This document shows, in pieces, positions 11,801 to 22,382 of a stretch of DNA of 64,000 bases. The stretch's first letter is position 1. The number at the start of each line of letters is the position of its first letter. The stretch lies in contig NC_034012.1 in NCBI RefSeq assembly GCF_000346465.2, positions 7,927,918-7,991,917 on the forward strand, written 5' to 3'. The notes beneath the pieces were generated by a model. That model was given only the letters and a program-made list of their open reading frames with translations. It did not search any database and was not told where the DNA came from. A program made the position numbers and the translations under genes. Source of the stretch: Prunus persica. Taxonomy: Eukaryota; Streptophyta; Magnoliopsida; Rosales; Rosaceae.

Positions 11801-14458
11801 CAAATGGGCATAGAACTATGCACATTCCAAATTTAATACATATGAATGAAGCTAACATTACAGAAATGTAACAGAGGTTACAGCTACAATTGCAAATGGG
11901 CATAGAACTATGTGTGTCCAACTTGGCTTTTTCCCTTCTGGTGCTTTAAATTTTAAAGTTAAGCTATGCCTATTCCCCATTTTCTACTAAGAAAAATCTA
12001 AGGCTGCAACATCAAACCCAAAATGGATCTAATTGAGCACAAGGAATGGTACCCCTGATTTTATTTATATATACTGAGGCATGACAATACATTCTCGCAT
12101 AAGTAGATTAACTGAGAGCTTGATTCCTATAGTCTGGGCACCAAATACAAATACAATGCAGATAGAGAATTTGATTATGAGTGGACAAGAAAGTAAAGGA
12201 ACTTACGATCCTTCACATCAATGGTCATTGCTATTTTGTCAAGAACCGCAATAGCATCCTCCAGAGCTTTGTTGTATGCTACAACCAAAAAACAGAAAAT
12301 TAAGAAAAGTAGACAATAACAATACAGAAAAGAATAAATCACACATCAAAATCAAATCCAAAACTATAACTGAAAGAAAATTGAAGGGAAATGTTATCAT
12401 AATTTCTTTCAACTTACCTCGGCAAATGACAGTAGGATGATAATGCTTGTCAATAAATGCTTCTGCAACATGGAGCATCTCACCAGCTACACCAAAATTT
12501 CATTCCAAATGTAAGACACAGAACCAACTTTATATACATATAATAATGCATTGACTTATCCAGTAGATAGAAAGATGCATAATCACCTTCTTCCATCATA
12601 CTAAATCCAGCGATATATATTAATTATTTTGCAAGCTAAACCTATTTCTGTATATCATCAACTTATTTACCAAGAAATATTTTTTTCTTCACCAGATAGA
12701 TCTAACAACTATTTACCAAGTCTAAAATAAAAATCTCAATAGAAACGAGATTGAACAAGAATATACACCAAAAAGTAATAAACATATTACTATAGCCCAT
12801 AAATGAACAGTGAGTTGTTTATAAATAAATAAAGCTCAAACCATACCAAGGACAATGACGGATGTAGTTCCATCACCTACTTCTTCATCTTGTGTCCGAC
12901 TTAGTTCAATCATTGACTATCATCACAAATTTTAAAAGAGCAAAGGTAAGAATAACAAGAAAATTAAAATGAGGAGGGGGGTCACATACAAAAGTAAGGG
13001 ATCATGGACAAAATAATATGGTAAAACACAAGGGAGAAAGAAGCAGAAATTAAGGAGAGAGTAATTTTTGAATTGAGAAAAAAAAAAAATTAGATCCAGA
13101 AAGGAGCATTTTGAGACAAATGGCATGCCTTTGCTGCTGGGTGTGCAATATCTAATTCACGCAGAATGGCATTTCCATCATTAGTCACCACAATTCCTGT
13201 TAGCAATGAGGGAAACAATTTTGTTAGCGTATTGCAAACTCATCAAGATCCAGACACAAGCCATAGACCCATGAAATAGATACATGAGGCAACCAGTAAC
13301 ATTAATTTTGCTTAATTGAATATAGAACCAGCCTATAAAAACAGTAAAATAACTTATGGGATACAAGGTAATGCAATTGCAGCAACAAACATACTGCCAC
13401 ATACAACAAGGGCTTATTTGGGTCCTAAAAAATGGGGGAAAACAAAACAGTATATTTTATTTCTTCCAAACCACATGGGAAAGCAATAAAATTTGTCTAC
13501 TGCAGACAAAAGGATTACCTCCACTAGCATCAAGTAGCATCTTGAGCATGGATCGAGGACCCAAGGTTGTACGGATTATGTCAGCGACAGCCTGTCATTA
13601 TCAAAATGCTTATGGCCATGAGACCCAAAATACTAATGATCTGAAAAAGTACCCACAAGTGAAACACAAAAATATTTTCTCATAAAGAGCATCCACAACT
13701 GAGACGCTTAAATGCTTAGCATTTTTTTCATGAGAAAACGCTTAACATTTTCATAGTGAGAAGGCGTCATGTTAACCCGTCCAGCAATTAAATTACATTG
13801 AAAACAAATATTAAAACACACATTTCAGATGAATTTCATATCAATTCAGTCTTAGGTATAAAACATGCAATTAAAACAGCCTCTTTTTCAGTAAGTCTTT
13901 CACCCGGTACTAAGCTACATAGACCAAAACAAGGCTCAGACACTACGGCACATGTAAAATAACTCCAATTTAAAGATTTTTTCAAATTTATCTACTCCAT
14001 TAACATTAAAAAACAAAACCCATTTACAAATTTATTAGATTCTCCAATAAATTTCTCTCCAAGACTTCATCACCAAAAATATTATTTTCCCTCGAACGAA
14101 CAAAACTATGGATTTACACTTTCACACAAAATCATATGTTTGGATTCATAAATGTGCCCTTGATCATACCTTTGATGCCTGGATATTACCATGGTGCACC
14201 TTAGTCCCAGACTCACGCTTCAATGAATCTTCTGCTCAAATCAGATGAAACAAGCAAGATCAGTGAAACTAAGCAAATGGGCTTTCAATGTAACTTAAAT
14301 CCCATCCTAAAAGCAGCAAACAACACAAAAACCTAAGCTTTTTCGCATACCCAGATAAAAGACAGATTCAAAACCTAAACTTTAAAGTAACTGCAACTTG
14401 AAAAGGGAAGAAAGAAGAAGAAGGGAAGCTTACTCAGGACGAGTACTGGGGCTTGCAT
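8811..14458 (-). CDS. CCT3: T-complex protein 1 subunit gamma (CCT3), 13 exons, 556 aa
   Basis: Exons by splice sites and phase: 14458-14434, 14231-14170, 13591-13519, 13196-13129, 12916-12847, 12486-12418, 12278-12207, 11579-11506, 10847-10185, 10095-9970, 9747-9643, 9506-9432 and 8999-8811. They join in frame to 556 residues plus stop, the normal CCT3 length. CCT is the ring-shaped cytosolic chaperonin that folds actin, tubulin and other proteins using ATP. Seen: LGPRSMLKMLLD and TNDGNAIL (nucleotide pocket), the catalytic Asp in GDGTTS (exon 5), the apical region in the large exon 9, VPGGGATE (exon 10), and LLLRIDDIVSG near the C-terminus. The segment KACTVLLRGPSKDLLNEVER identifies the gamma subunit. 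The tail is acidic (EGDADNEQ). Intron 4 starts with GC, not GT. No damage; expected to be an essential housekeeping gene. Confidence 0.95.
11756..11912. repeat. Short repeats in CCT3 intron 8
   Basis: AGCTACAATTGCAAATGGG occurs three times (about 11760, 11790 and 11882). The last two copies sit in a longer near-identical block that continues CATAGAACTATG. This looks like a local duplication inside an intron with no coding effect. Confidence 0.7.
12917..13128 (-). other. GC-AG intron (CCT3 intron 4)
   Basis: The donor reads CAAAG|GCATGC. Exon 4 must end at 13129 for the HPAAK-SMIEL junction to stay in phase, and no GT nearby preserves the frame. The acceptor is ATAG at 12917. GC-AG introns are a minor, U2-processed class in plants. 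Confidence 0.8.
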
Positions 14459-14719
14459 GGTGATGTTGAGATCTGTTTGAAACTGTTGAGTGTGTGAGGA
14501 AGAGGAGTTCAGAACACTCGAGAGAGGTTTTTATGCGAGGGAAACGCCGAAAGGGGGTAAAAGGTTTATTGAAACCCTGATAGTTGCTGTGAACGGGTCG
14601 GGCGACCCTTGTCTGCTCCGAACAAGTTCAAATGGGCTCTAGTCTCTTCGAATTTTGGGCTGGGTCAGGCTAGCCCACGAAGAAAAATTGTGGATCTTCG
14701 AATTTTGGAGGAGAGCATC
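14459..14719 (-). promoter_or_regulatory. CCT3 5' flank
   Basis: The stretch upstream of the CCT3 ATG is expected to hold the leader and core promoter. No clear TATA box was seen, which is common for housekeeping genes. Assignment rests on position only. Confidence 0.4.
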
Positions 14720-14728
14720 TATATATTA

Positions 14729-14892
14729 GGGTTAATGGTTTTATTAGTCATCTCAAACTTTATATTTTTTTGATTTTTTATTTGATTTTCTTTTATTGTT
14801 ATTTTAAAGATATAATTTTTTATTCTTTTTTTTGTTTTAATGCAAAAATACCATTTTGCCTCTGCATTAGGGACTAATAAAACGATTAACCC
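14729..14892. mobile_element. Mutator-type MITE, 164 bp, perfect 9-bp TSD
   Basis: The ends are inverted repeats: GGGTTAATGGTTTTATTAGTC at the left, and GGGTTAATCGTTTTATTAGTCC at the right on the opposite strand (shown here 21 and 22 bases from two ends, differing at one position over the shared part). The element is flanked by identical 9-bp copies TATATATTA at 14720-14728 and 14893-14901. A 9-bp duplication is the Mutator signature. A longer relative is at 56393-56908. Confidence 0.85.
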
Positions 14893-14901
14893 TATATATT
14901 A

Positions 14902-15248
14902 TAAGCAGACGCAGAGAAGAAAATGCCTTTTTCTTTTTTCTTTTTTCTTCTTACACCATTTAAAATCTATAAAGAAATTCAAAAAATGACAGCTGGTTCT
15001 ATTGAATTTAATTTTGATTATTACTATTGAGTGTTTTGGGTTTTTTTTTATGAGGTTTTGGGGTTGTGCTTGTTTTAATAAATCGATGACAATTTTGTAA
15101 TTTATAGGAAGTTTGAAATCTCTTTGTTATGTTGTAAATGGGCTTTGGGTGTGTTTCTAAAGTTTATTTCATGTAGGTTTTTATTTATTTTTTTATAATT
15201 TGGGCCCCTATATTGGGTATAATAGTGAATCTCCCTTCTTCTTTTTAA
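14902..15248. other. Intergenic AT-rich DNA
   Basis: T-rich, low-complexity sequence between the Mutator MITE and the retroposon. No gene or repeat was recognised. Confidence 0.5.
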
Positions 15249-15261
15249 TACCTAATATCTT

Positions 15262-15886
15262 TTCTTTTTTTTTTTGTTGAGAAATTCTATGATTGCGTTC
15301 ATAATTCAGCCAAAAAAGCCACTAGCCATAAAGGGCCAATATAAATTAGCCACAAAAGGGCTATTACAATAACGGAGCGGTCTAATATCAAAATTAAGAC
15401 AATATGGTGTGTCTCCACTAACGATCAGGTAGGATCGAAGAAACTCTGGCATAGGCATCCCAACTAAGATTGCAAACTTAGAATAATAAAAAAGAGATAA
15501 AGCTTGAAAAAACCAAGCTATAACAATACAAATAAAACTCTCACAAAGGAGAGATAAAAAACTCTCACAAAAGGAGAGATGAAAACTACACAGAAAACCC
15601 AAAGAGTCCATGCAACTTATTCCAAACAAAAAGAAATTGCAAAAAAGATGGTGGTGGAGATCCAACGCCGAAATGTAGGTGAAGATTCGACGCTGAGCCG
15701 CAGCCGCCTATAATGGTTGGATGAAAATCATAACAAAACTAAGACAAATAAGAAAAACCATTTGTATCTGAAAATGGGGGAAGAGGTGAAAAGAGGAAGA
15801 GAAGAGGGGAGAGGGAGGAAGAACAATGGCTTCATCCCCCCTCAAAGTGGAAAAGGCTCTAAGAGTGTTTTTTGGGAGAAAGGTAG
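15262..15886 (-). mobile_element. Non-autonomous LINE-type retroposon, poly(A), 13-bp TSD
   Basis: Identical 13-bp sequences TACCTAATATCTT lie at 15249-15261 and 15887-15899. On the minus strand the insert ends in an A-rich tail next to the left copy (poly-T at 15262-15275). These are marks of target-primed reverse transcription. Length is 625 bp and no reverse transcriptase is present, so it depended on a LINE. The 3' ~200 bp is shared with 3568-3800. The 5' half has CT-rich tracts and a near-tandem word TCTCCTTTTGTGAGAG. It may be a deleted LINE or a SINE-like element. Confidence 0.8.
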
Positions 15887-15901
15887 TACCTAATATCTTC
15901 C

Positions 15902-15903
<2 letters not shown>

Positions 15904-15935
<32 letters not shown>
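15904..15935. repeat. (TA)n microsatellite
   Basis: About 16 TA units directly beside the retroposon's right target duplication. Confidence 0.9.
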
Positions 15936-15938
<3 letters not shown>

Positions 15939-16050
15939 ATTTAACACTTCTGTATATGTTATGTTATGTTATGGCTATATGTTAGCCATATGTTATGTTA
16001 TGGCTAATATACCTAGATGGGATTATTATCCATTATGCACCTATTCATAT

Positions 16051-18621
16051 TGTAAAGACCCAAACCTAAAATTCACATGTAATTAGTAATTTATTATGCG
16101 GAAAGACAATTTTGCCCTTTGACTCACTTATGAACTCAATGTTAACTTTTTGACCGAAAATGAATTTTTCCACATACACCGTTGCATAGAGCACGACGAC
16201 ACGAGTTCATAGACACGAAGTAAGCTCGAATCGGAGTTGTAACGAAGAAAATACGATTAAAATATCACGAGGGGCAAAATGGTAATTAGAAAATCAGATT
16301 TTATAAAACCTGTTTCTCTCTCTCTCTTCAGTTCTCTCTCCTCTCTCTCTCTCCTCCCTCCCGTCGCGCCAGCCACCCTCCTCCCTTCCAATTGAGACAG
16401 CGGCCACCACAGGGCACGCCAATCTCCGGCGTTGGTACCAATAGCTCCGCCACGCCCTCGCCGTCAAGACCTGATCGTTCTCCGCCCACGAGCTGACCGG
16501 AGTTGGCCGGAAAAAGGAGAAAACCGCCAGTTTTTGGGCTAAACTTCCAACCCTTCGTTCTCCCTCAATTCTCAACCAAATCTTTCGAGTAAGATATGGA
16601 TTCTCATCTATTTTTCGTGCTCTAGCTGATGGTTGGATAGGTTTTTATCAATTTTAGCCGTAGATTGCCCAGTTTGTAAATTGAAGTTTCAGCCGATTTT
16701 CGGCCTCTGTTTTCGGCCACTTCCAGTCACTTTTTCGGGTAGGTCCAAGAACAAAAGTGACTCCAAATGGGGTGTTTTACCTAGGATAGGAGTTTGGAGT
16801 CCTGGTTCCGAGATTTTTCGGCCACCCGAAATCGCTTAAGACACCCGAATCTGCCCGCGCGTGCTGGGGCGCATGGGCGAGGGTGGTGAAGTCATGTTGT
16901 ACAGTTTTGTGACCCTCGTGTCGTCACGAGCACGTAGGATTTCGCGGATCTCGATTCGGAGTTCGTTTGAGCCCCGAACGGATTTTTCATATCGCGCGAT
17001 CCTTGGGTGCAGTGTCGTCAAATCGGTGGATCACACTGAATTTTGGATATGTCGGTCTACATGATTTCAGGATTGTGTAGGATTCGACGGATTGCGAATC
17101 GGAGTCCCGGATACTCCGAAATCGCGAACCCTAGGGCTAAGGTTTAGAAATTATGCGATTACAGGATTGTGATCAATCCGACCGTCCGATTGACACCAAT
17201 ACCCTCGGGACATGTGTCCTAAATATATTGGACCTTTTAGCGGCATCCGGATCATATTATACCCGTGGGGTTCCGGATTGACTTTTTGGACTTTAGCGCT
17301 TTTTGAGTCCCAAGATATCGCTAAACTATCCCACGTGGAAGGAGAGCTGTTATGGGCATAGGGATCACTTCAAATTGACGCACGTACTTTTAGGAGCCGG
17401 GGGTAGGGTTTTTAATTTAATACTATATTGTATTAATAGAATATTATGGTCATTGAATCAGGCACCCGGGCACCAGTTGACCCGCAGGAGGGACCTTCAA
17501 GAGGTCCAGCGAACTCGGACTATCCGTGAGTGGACTCTTTGTTTTTATAAATAAATTTAATCAGTTCAGTTTCAGTTAAGTAGTTCAGTTTCAGTTATAA
17601 GCTGTTTTATGCTGTTAAATATTTTATGTTACATGCTGCCGAGTGAAGTTTCCTTTTAAGAATATAGGAAAAGATATTCTCGTTAATTATCAGATAAATG
17701 GCAGCAGAATTTTAAAGGTTACAGAAAGTTAATTATTCATAAGATTTTCTTCAGAAACTTTATATTTTCTTAAACCACCTTGTACCCAGTTATTACATGT
17801 TGCCTTCAGATTATATTTGTTGCCTTCGGTTTAGTCAGCATGCTTGACAGTTGCCCCACGAGTTCCTTGGTACTCGAACTCGTGTGGAGCGAGTAATGCG
17901 GATAAAGACGGACTACGGTTCCCTGAATCCTGCGAGTTGCGGCTCAGACTGACCTCTTGTCACTGAGACCTGCGAGTATGCGCCACCCATGGTGATGCAA
18001 GGAATTGACGGATATAAGGAATTGACGGAAATAGGGTACACCTCGGTGATAGTTTTAAAGTGTTTTCAAATGTATAGTTATATACATGCATTGATTTTAG
18101 AAATAAAGAAAATAAGCTAGTTTGTATAACTGTTTTTACAGTGGGGTTAGTATGTTCATATAGTATTTTCTAAACTTTGTTTTTGGGTCCACTCACCCTT
18201 CTTGTTGTTTTGCGCCCCCAAGCAGTAGACGTGCACAGGAATCCACCACCGGGCCACTTCCCATCTTCCGCGCCTTTCTTTGATGTAGGATTTGTATTTT
18301 GTACAAAGATTCACTCTTTTGTAAATTTTTAGTAGTCGCTCTGATGTTTTGCCCTAGACTGAGATTTGAACTGTTGGAATATATATATGTATGCTGGCAG
18401 TTGGTTGTACATATATACTTGTTTTGACAGGTGTAAGATTTTGGTATTGAGCCAGATACAAGGGAAACTCTGCCGGTTTTTCGGTAGAAGTCAACCTTAT
18501 TATTTTTAGCATGTTTGTATAGAAGGGCAAATAGATCATTTGTGCCCGACATTCGCCAGGTGTCGGACACGCACAGGGTCTGGCTCGGATTCCAAAGTGG
18601 AATTTGGATCGGGTCCTGTCA
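16051..18621 (+). repeat. 5' LTR of the gypsy element (2571 bp)
   Basis: Starts TGTAAAGACCC and ends GTCCTGTCA, giving the TG...CA termini. The copy at 22383-24954 is almost identical. Differences seen are near the start (C/T at about 16105, a short indel at about 16165, CT-repeat length at about 16316-16330) and one A/G at about 16595. Short open frames inside this LTR are present identically in both copies and are not genes. Confidence 0.95.
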
Positions 18622-18624
18622 ACT

Positions 18625-18636
18625 TGGTATCAGAGC
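18625..18636 (+). promoter_or_regulatory. Primer binding site (initiator tRNA-Met)
   Basis: TGGTATCAGAGC begins three bases after the 5' LTR. This is the standard plant LTR-element site complementary to the 3' end of initiator methionine tRNA. Confidence 0.9.
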
Positions 18637-18713
18637 ATTAGGTTTAATTTCCTGTAGACTTCGCACTATGTGCATCCTTGTTTTCCTGAACATCTGTTTT
18701 TGTGACAGTAAAG

Positions 18714-19178
18714 ATGGGCCCTAAACGTGGTGGTGTCCGTAGAGGGACTAGACAGTCGTCCCGACAGAGGGGACAAGATCCCCAGCTCGGGCAGGAGGAA
18801 GTTCCTGTTCCTGCACCGGTACCTGAACCGGTAGAGCAATCTGTTGTTGGAGGTTCGTCAGGAGCCGTACCTGCTATGCCTCCTATGCAGGGAGATCCCC
18901 ACTTTCAGCAGACCTTGGAGTTGCTGACGCAGGCTTTAGCCAGGACTGGGCAGCCCAGAGATCCCTCCCTTGGATATGCTGATCAAGCGAAGAGGATAGG
19001 GGCCACTGACTTTGATGGTGATGGTACCCCAGCAGTAGCTGAGGAGTGGATTGAAAAGATGGAGCGGATCATGGAAGTCATGGCTGTTCCACAGCACAGT
19101 AGGGTTCCTTTGGCCACCTTCTTCTTGATCAAAAATGCCAGACACTGGTGGGAAATGTGTTTTTGGAGGCAGATTTAA
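18714..19178 (+). pseudogene. Truncated gypsy gag
   Basis: The frame starts MGPKRGGVRRG and runs through a Pro/Glu-rich linker into the gag core (EEWIEKMERIMEVM, then IKNARHWWE). It then jumps directly into protease sequence and stops at 19178. The rest of gag, including the zinc-knuckle nucleocapsid, is missing. The junction near 19150 is out of frame with pol. The in-frame GTG at 18702 is not needed as a start. Without the missing part the copy cannot build its own particles. Confidence 0.85.
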
Positions 19179-22100
19179 TTCCCTTGGGCATGGTTGACTT
19201 GGATGTCATCTTAGGGATGGATTGGTTAGCCAGACATCGTGCCTCTGTAGATTGCTTCCGGAAAGAAGTTGTATTCCATAGTCTCGGACAACCTGAAGTA
19301 ACTTTTTATGGCGAACGCCGAGTGCTTCCATCTTGCCTCATTTCAGCTATGACGGCAAAACGGTTGCTGCGAAAAGGGTGCTCAGGATACATAGCACATG
19401 TCATTGATACCAGAGATAATGGGCTGCGATTGGAGGATATTCCAGTCATACAGGACTTTCCAGATGTATTTCCTGAGGATCTTCCTGGATTACCTCCTCA
19501 TCGGGAGATTGAGTTTGTTATTGAACTCGCTCCAGGAACAAATCCTATTTCGCAAGCACCATACAGAATGGCACCAGCAGAGTTGAGGGAGTTAAAGACG
19601 CAGTTACAGGAGCTGGTAGATAAGGGTTTTATCCGCCCCAGTTTTTCTCCATGGGGTGCTCCAGTTTTATTTGTTAAGAAAAAGGATGGCACCATGAGGT
19701 TATGCGTTGATTACAGACAGCTGAACAAGATCACAGTGCGGAATAGATATCCCTTGCCTCGCATTGATGACTTGTTTGATCAGCTGAAGGGTGCCAAGGT
19801 CTTTTCTAAGATTGACCTGAGGTCTGGATATCATCAGTTACGGGTTAGAGAAGAGGATATGCCTAAAACTGCGTTTCGAACGAGGTACGGGCACTATGAG
19901 TTCCTGGTGATGCCATTTGGATTAACAAATGCGCCAGCTGCATTTATGGACCTCATGAACAGAGTGTTTCGACGTTACTTGGATCGCTTTGTGATTGTGT
20001 TCATAGATGACATTCTGGTGTATTCAAAGAGTCAGAAGGCACATATGAAGCATTTAAACCTTGTGTTGAGGACTCTGAGAAGAAGACAACTGTATGCCAA
20101 ATTCAGCAAGTGTCAATTTTGGTTAGACAGAGTGAGCTTTTTGGGACACGTGATCTCTGCAGAGGGCATTTATGTTGATCCTCAAAAGATTGAAGCAGTA
20201 GTCAATTGGCTACGACCAACCAGTGTTACCGAGATACGAAGTTTTCTGGGGTTAGCCGGGTATTACCGTCGCTTCGTGGAAGGGTTCTCCACCATAGCGG
20301 CACCTCTCACCTATTTGACACGGAAAGGAGTTAAGTTTGTGTGGTCAGATAAGTGTGAAGAAAGTTTCATTGAACTCAAGACCAGGCTGACCACTGCTCC
20401 GGTTTTAGCACTTCCGGATGATAGTGGGAACTTCGTGATCTACAGTGATGCGTCTCAACAAGGACTTGGGTGTGTGCTGATGCAGCATGGTAGGGTGATC
20501 GCTTATGCTTCTAGACAACTGAAGAAGCATGAGCTGAATTATCCTGTTCATGATTTGGAACTTGCTGCAGTAGTGTTTGCCTTAAAGATTTGGCGGCATT
20601 ATCTTTATGGGGAAACATGCCAGATCTTTACAGATCACAAGAGTTTGAAGTATTTATTCACCCAGAAGGAATTAAATTTGAGGCAAAGAAGATGGTTGGA
20701 GTTGATAAAAGATTATGACTGTACCATCGAGCATCACCCAGGAAGAGCTAATGTTGTTGCTGATGCACTCAGTAGAAAATCTTCAGGATCTATAGCTTAT
20801 CTTCGAGGAAGATATTTACCATTGATGGTGGAAATGAGGAAGCTCAGAATTGGGCTAGATGTGGATAATCAGGGAGCACTGTTAGCTACTCTCCATGTGA
20901 GACCAGTGCTAGTAGAACGAATACTCGCAGCTCAATCTCAGGATCCTTTGATTTGCACACTGCGAGTAGAGGTTGCAAATGGCGACAGAACTGATTGTTC
21001 TGTAAGAAATGATGGAGCGTTAATGGTAGGTAACAGGTTATATGTCCCTAACGATGAAGCTTTAAAAAGGGAGATTCTTGAGGAGGCCCATGAATCAGCG
21101 TTTGCAATGCACCCTGGAAGCACAAAAATGTACCATACTCTGCGAGAGCACTACTGGTGGCCTTTTATGAAGAAACAAATAGCAGAGTATGTCAGAAGAT
21201 GCTTAATTTGTCAGCAAGTGAAAGCTGAGCGACAGAAACCATCAGGGCTATTGCAACCACTTCCAATTCCTGAGTGGAAGTGGGAGCGGATTACGATGGA
21301 TTTTGTGTTCAAGCTGCCCCAAACACAAAGTAAGCATGACGGAGTATGGGTCATCGTGGATCGACTCACCAAGTCCGCTCATTTTCTGCCGGTGAGAGCA
21401 AATTATAGTTTGAACAAACTGGCAAAGATTTTTATAGATGAGATCGTGAGACTTCATGGAGTACCAGTATCCATTGTTTCAGATCGAGACCCGCGGTTTA
21501 CATCCCGGTTTTGGACAAAGTTAAATGAAGCTTTTGGAACCCAATTGCAGTTTAGTACTGCATTTCACCCCCAGACAGATGGTCAGTCTGAGAGGACCAT
21601 TCAGACACTAGAACATATGTTGAGAGCCTGTGCACTTCAGTTTCGGGGTGATTGGGATGAGAAGTTACCACTGATGGAGTTTGCATATAATAACAGTTAT
21701 CAAGTAAGTATCGGAATGTCTCCATTTGATGCTTTGTATGGGAGACAGTGCAGAACTCCATTCTATTGGGATGAAGTGGGTGAACATAGATTGGTCGTAT
21801 CGGAGGATGTTGAATTGACCAAGAAGCAAGTGCAAATCATTAGAGAACGACTCAAGACAGCCCAGGACCGACAAAAGAGCTATGCGGACAATCGAAGAAA
21901 AGATCTTCAGTTTGAAGTTGGAGACTGGGTATTTTTGAAACTATCACCTTGGAAAGGTGTAGTAAGATTTGGGAAGCGGGGGAAACTAAGTCCTCGCTAT
22001 ATTGGACCCTATGAGATTATAGAGTGTGTGGGTCCAGTAGCTTACAGACTTACTTTGCCTTCAGATCTAGCTCGATTGCATGATGTTTTCCACGTCTCTA

Positions 22101-22336
22101 TGCTCCGAAAGTATATTTCCGACCCTTCCCATGTATTAGAGGAGCAACCAGTAGAATTGGAGGCTGATTTCACTTATGTGGAGCAACCAGTTCAGATTTT
22201 GGATTGGAAGACGCAAGTGTTGCGATCGAGAGAGATTCCACTTGTGAAAGTCTTATGGAGGAGTCATACTGTAGAAGAGGCTACATGGGAACCCGAAGAC
22301 CAAATGCGGGAGCAGTACCTTCACCTCTTCGAGTGA
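19148..22336 (+). CDS. Gypsy pol: partial protease, RT, RNase H, integrase, chromodomain-like end
   Basis: An uninterrupted 1062-codon frame. Order: C-terminal protease part ([10 protein letters not shown]); the catalytic Asp-Thr-Gly region is deleted. Then reverse transcriptase with FIDDILVYS (about 285-293), RNase H with [10 protein letters not shown] (about 431), an HHCC zinc finger starting near residue 655, and the integrase core with VDRLTKS, SDRDPRF and the Glu in QSERTIQ (about 737, 778 and 814). The C-terminus has a chromodomain-like stretch ([17 protein letters not shown]) typical of Tekay-type chromoviruses. The listed start is only the first in-frame ATG; no natural start exists because gag-protease sequence is deleted. 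RT to integrase appears intact. Confidence 0.92.
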   Translation: MGNVFLEADLIPLGMVDLDVILGMDWLARHRASVDCFRKEVVFHSLGQPEVTFYGERRVLPSCLISAMTAKRLLRKGCSGYIAHVIDTRDNGLRLEDIPVIQDFPDVFPEDLPGLPPHREIEFVIELAPGTNPISQAPYRMAPAELRELKTQLQELVDKGFIRPSFSPWGAPVLFVKKKDGTMRLCVDYRQLNKITVRNRYPLPRIDDLFDQLKGAKVFSKIDLRSGYHQLRVREEDMPKTAFRTRYGHYEFLVMPFGLTNAPAAFMDLMNRVFRRYLDRFVIVFIDDILVYSKSQKAHMKHLNLVLRTLRRRQLYAKFSKCQFWLDRVSFLGHVISAEGIYVDPQKIEAVVNWLRPTSVTEIRSFLGLAGYYRRFVEGFSTIAAPLTYLTRKGVKFVWSDKCEESFIELKTRLTTAPVLALPDDSGNFVIYSDASQQGLGCVLMQHGRVIAYASRQLKKHELNYPVHDLELAAVVFALKIWRHYLYGETCQIFTDHKSLKYLFTQKELNLRQRRWLELIKDYDCTIEHHPGRANVVADALSRKSSGSIAYLRGRYLPLMVEMRKLRIGLDVDNQGALLATLHVRPVLVERILAAQSQDPLICTLRVEVANGDRTDCSVRNDGALMVGNRLYVPNDEALKREILEEAHESAFAMHPGSTKMYHTLREHYWWPFMKKQIAEYVRRCLICQQVKAERQKPSGLLQPLPIPEWKWERITMDFVFKLPQTQSKHDGVWVIVDRLTKSAHFLPVRANYSLNKLAKIFIDEIVRLHGVPVSIVSDRDPRFTSRFWTKLNEAFGTQLQFSTAFHPQTDGQSERTIQTLEHMLRACALQFRGDWDEKLPLMEFAYNNSYQVSIGMSPFDALYGRQCRTPFYWDEVGEHRLVVSEDVELTKKQVQIIRERLKTAQDRQKSYADNRRKDLQFEVGDWVFLKLSPWKGVVRFGKRGKLSPRYIGPYEIIECVGPVAYRLTLPSDLARLHDVFHVSMLRKYISDPSHVLEEQPVELEADFTYVEQPVQILDWKTQVLRSREIPLVKVLWRSHTVEEATWEPEDQMREQYLHLFE

Positions 22337-22368
22337 CAGGTGCGTAAATTTCGAGGACGAAATTTGTA

Positions 22369-22382
22369 TAAGGGGGGTAGGT
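22369..22382 (+). promoter_or_regulatory. Polypurine tract region
   Basis: AAGGGGGGTAG lies directly before the TGTAAAG start of the 3' LTR, in the position of the plus-strand priming site. Confidence 0.85.

Noticed and set aside
15826..16086. Plus-strand frame with repeated Ile-Tyr
   Set aside because: It runs through the (TA)n microsatellite across a retroposon boundary; not coding.
16294..18570. Several open frames inside the 5' gypsy LTR (for example 16294-16575, 16836-17064, 17303-17554, 18193-18570)
   Set aside because: They recur identically in the 3' LTR, have no recognisable domain, and lie in non-coding LTR sequence.
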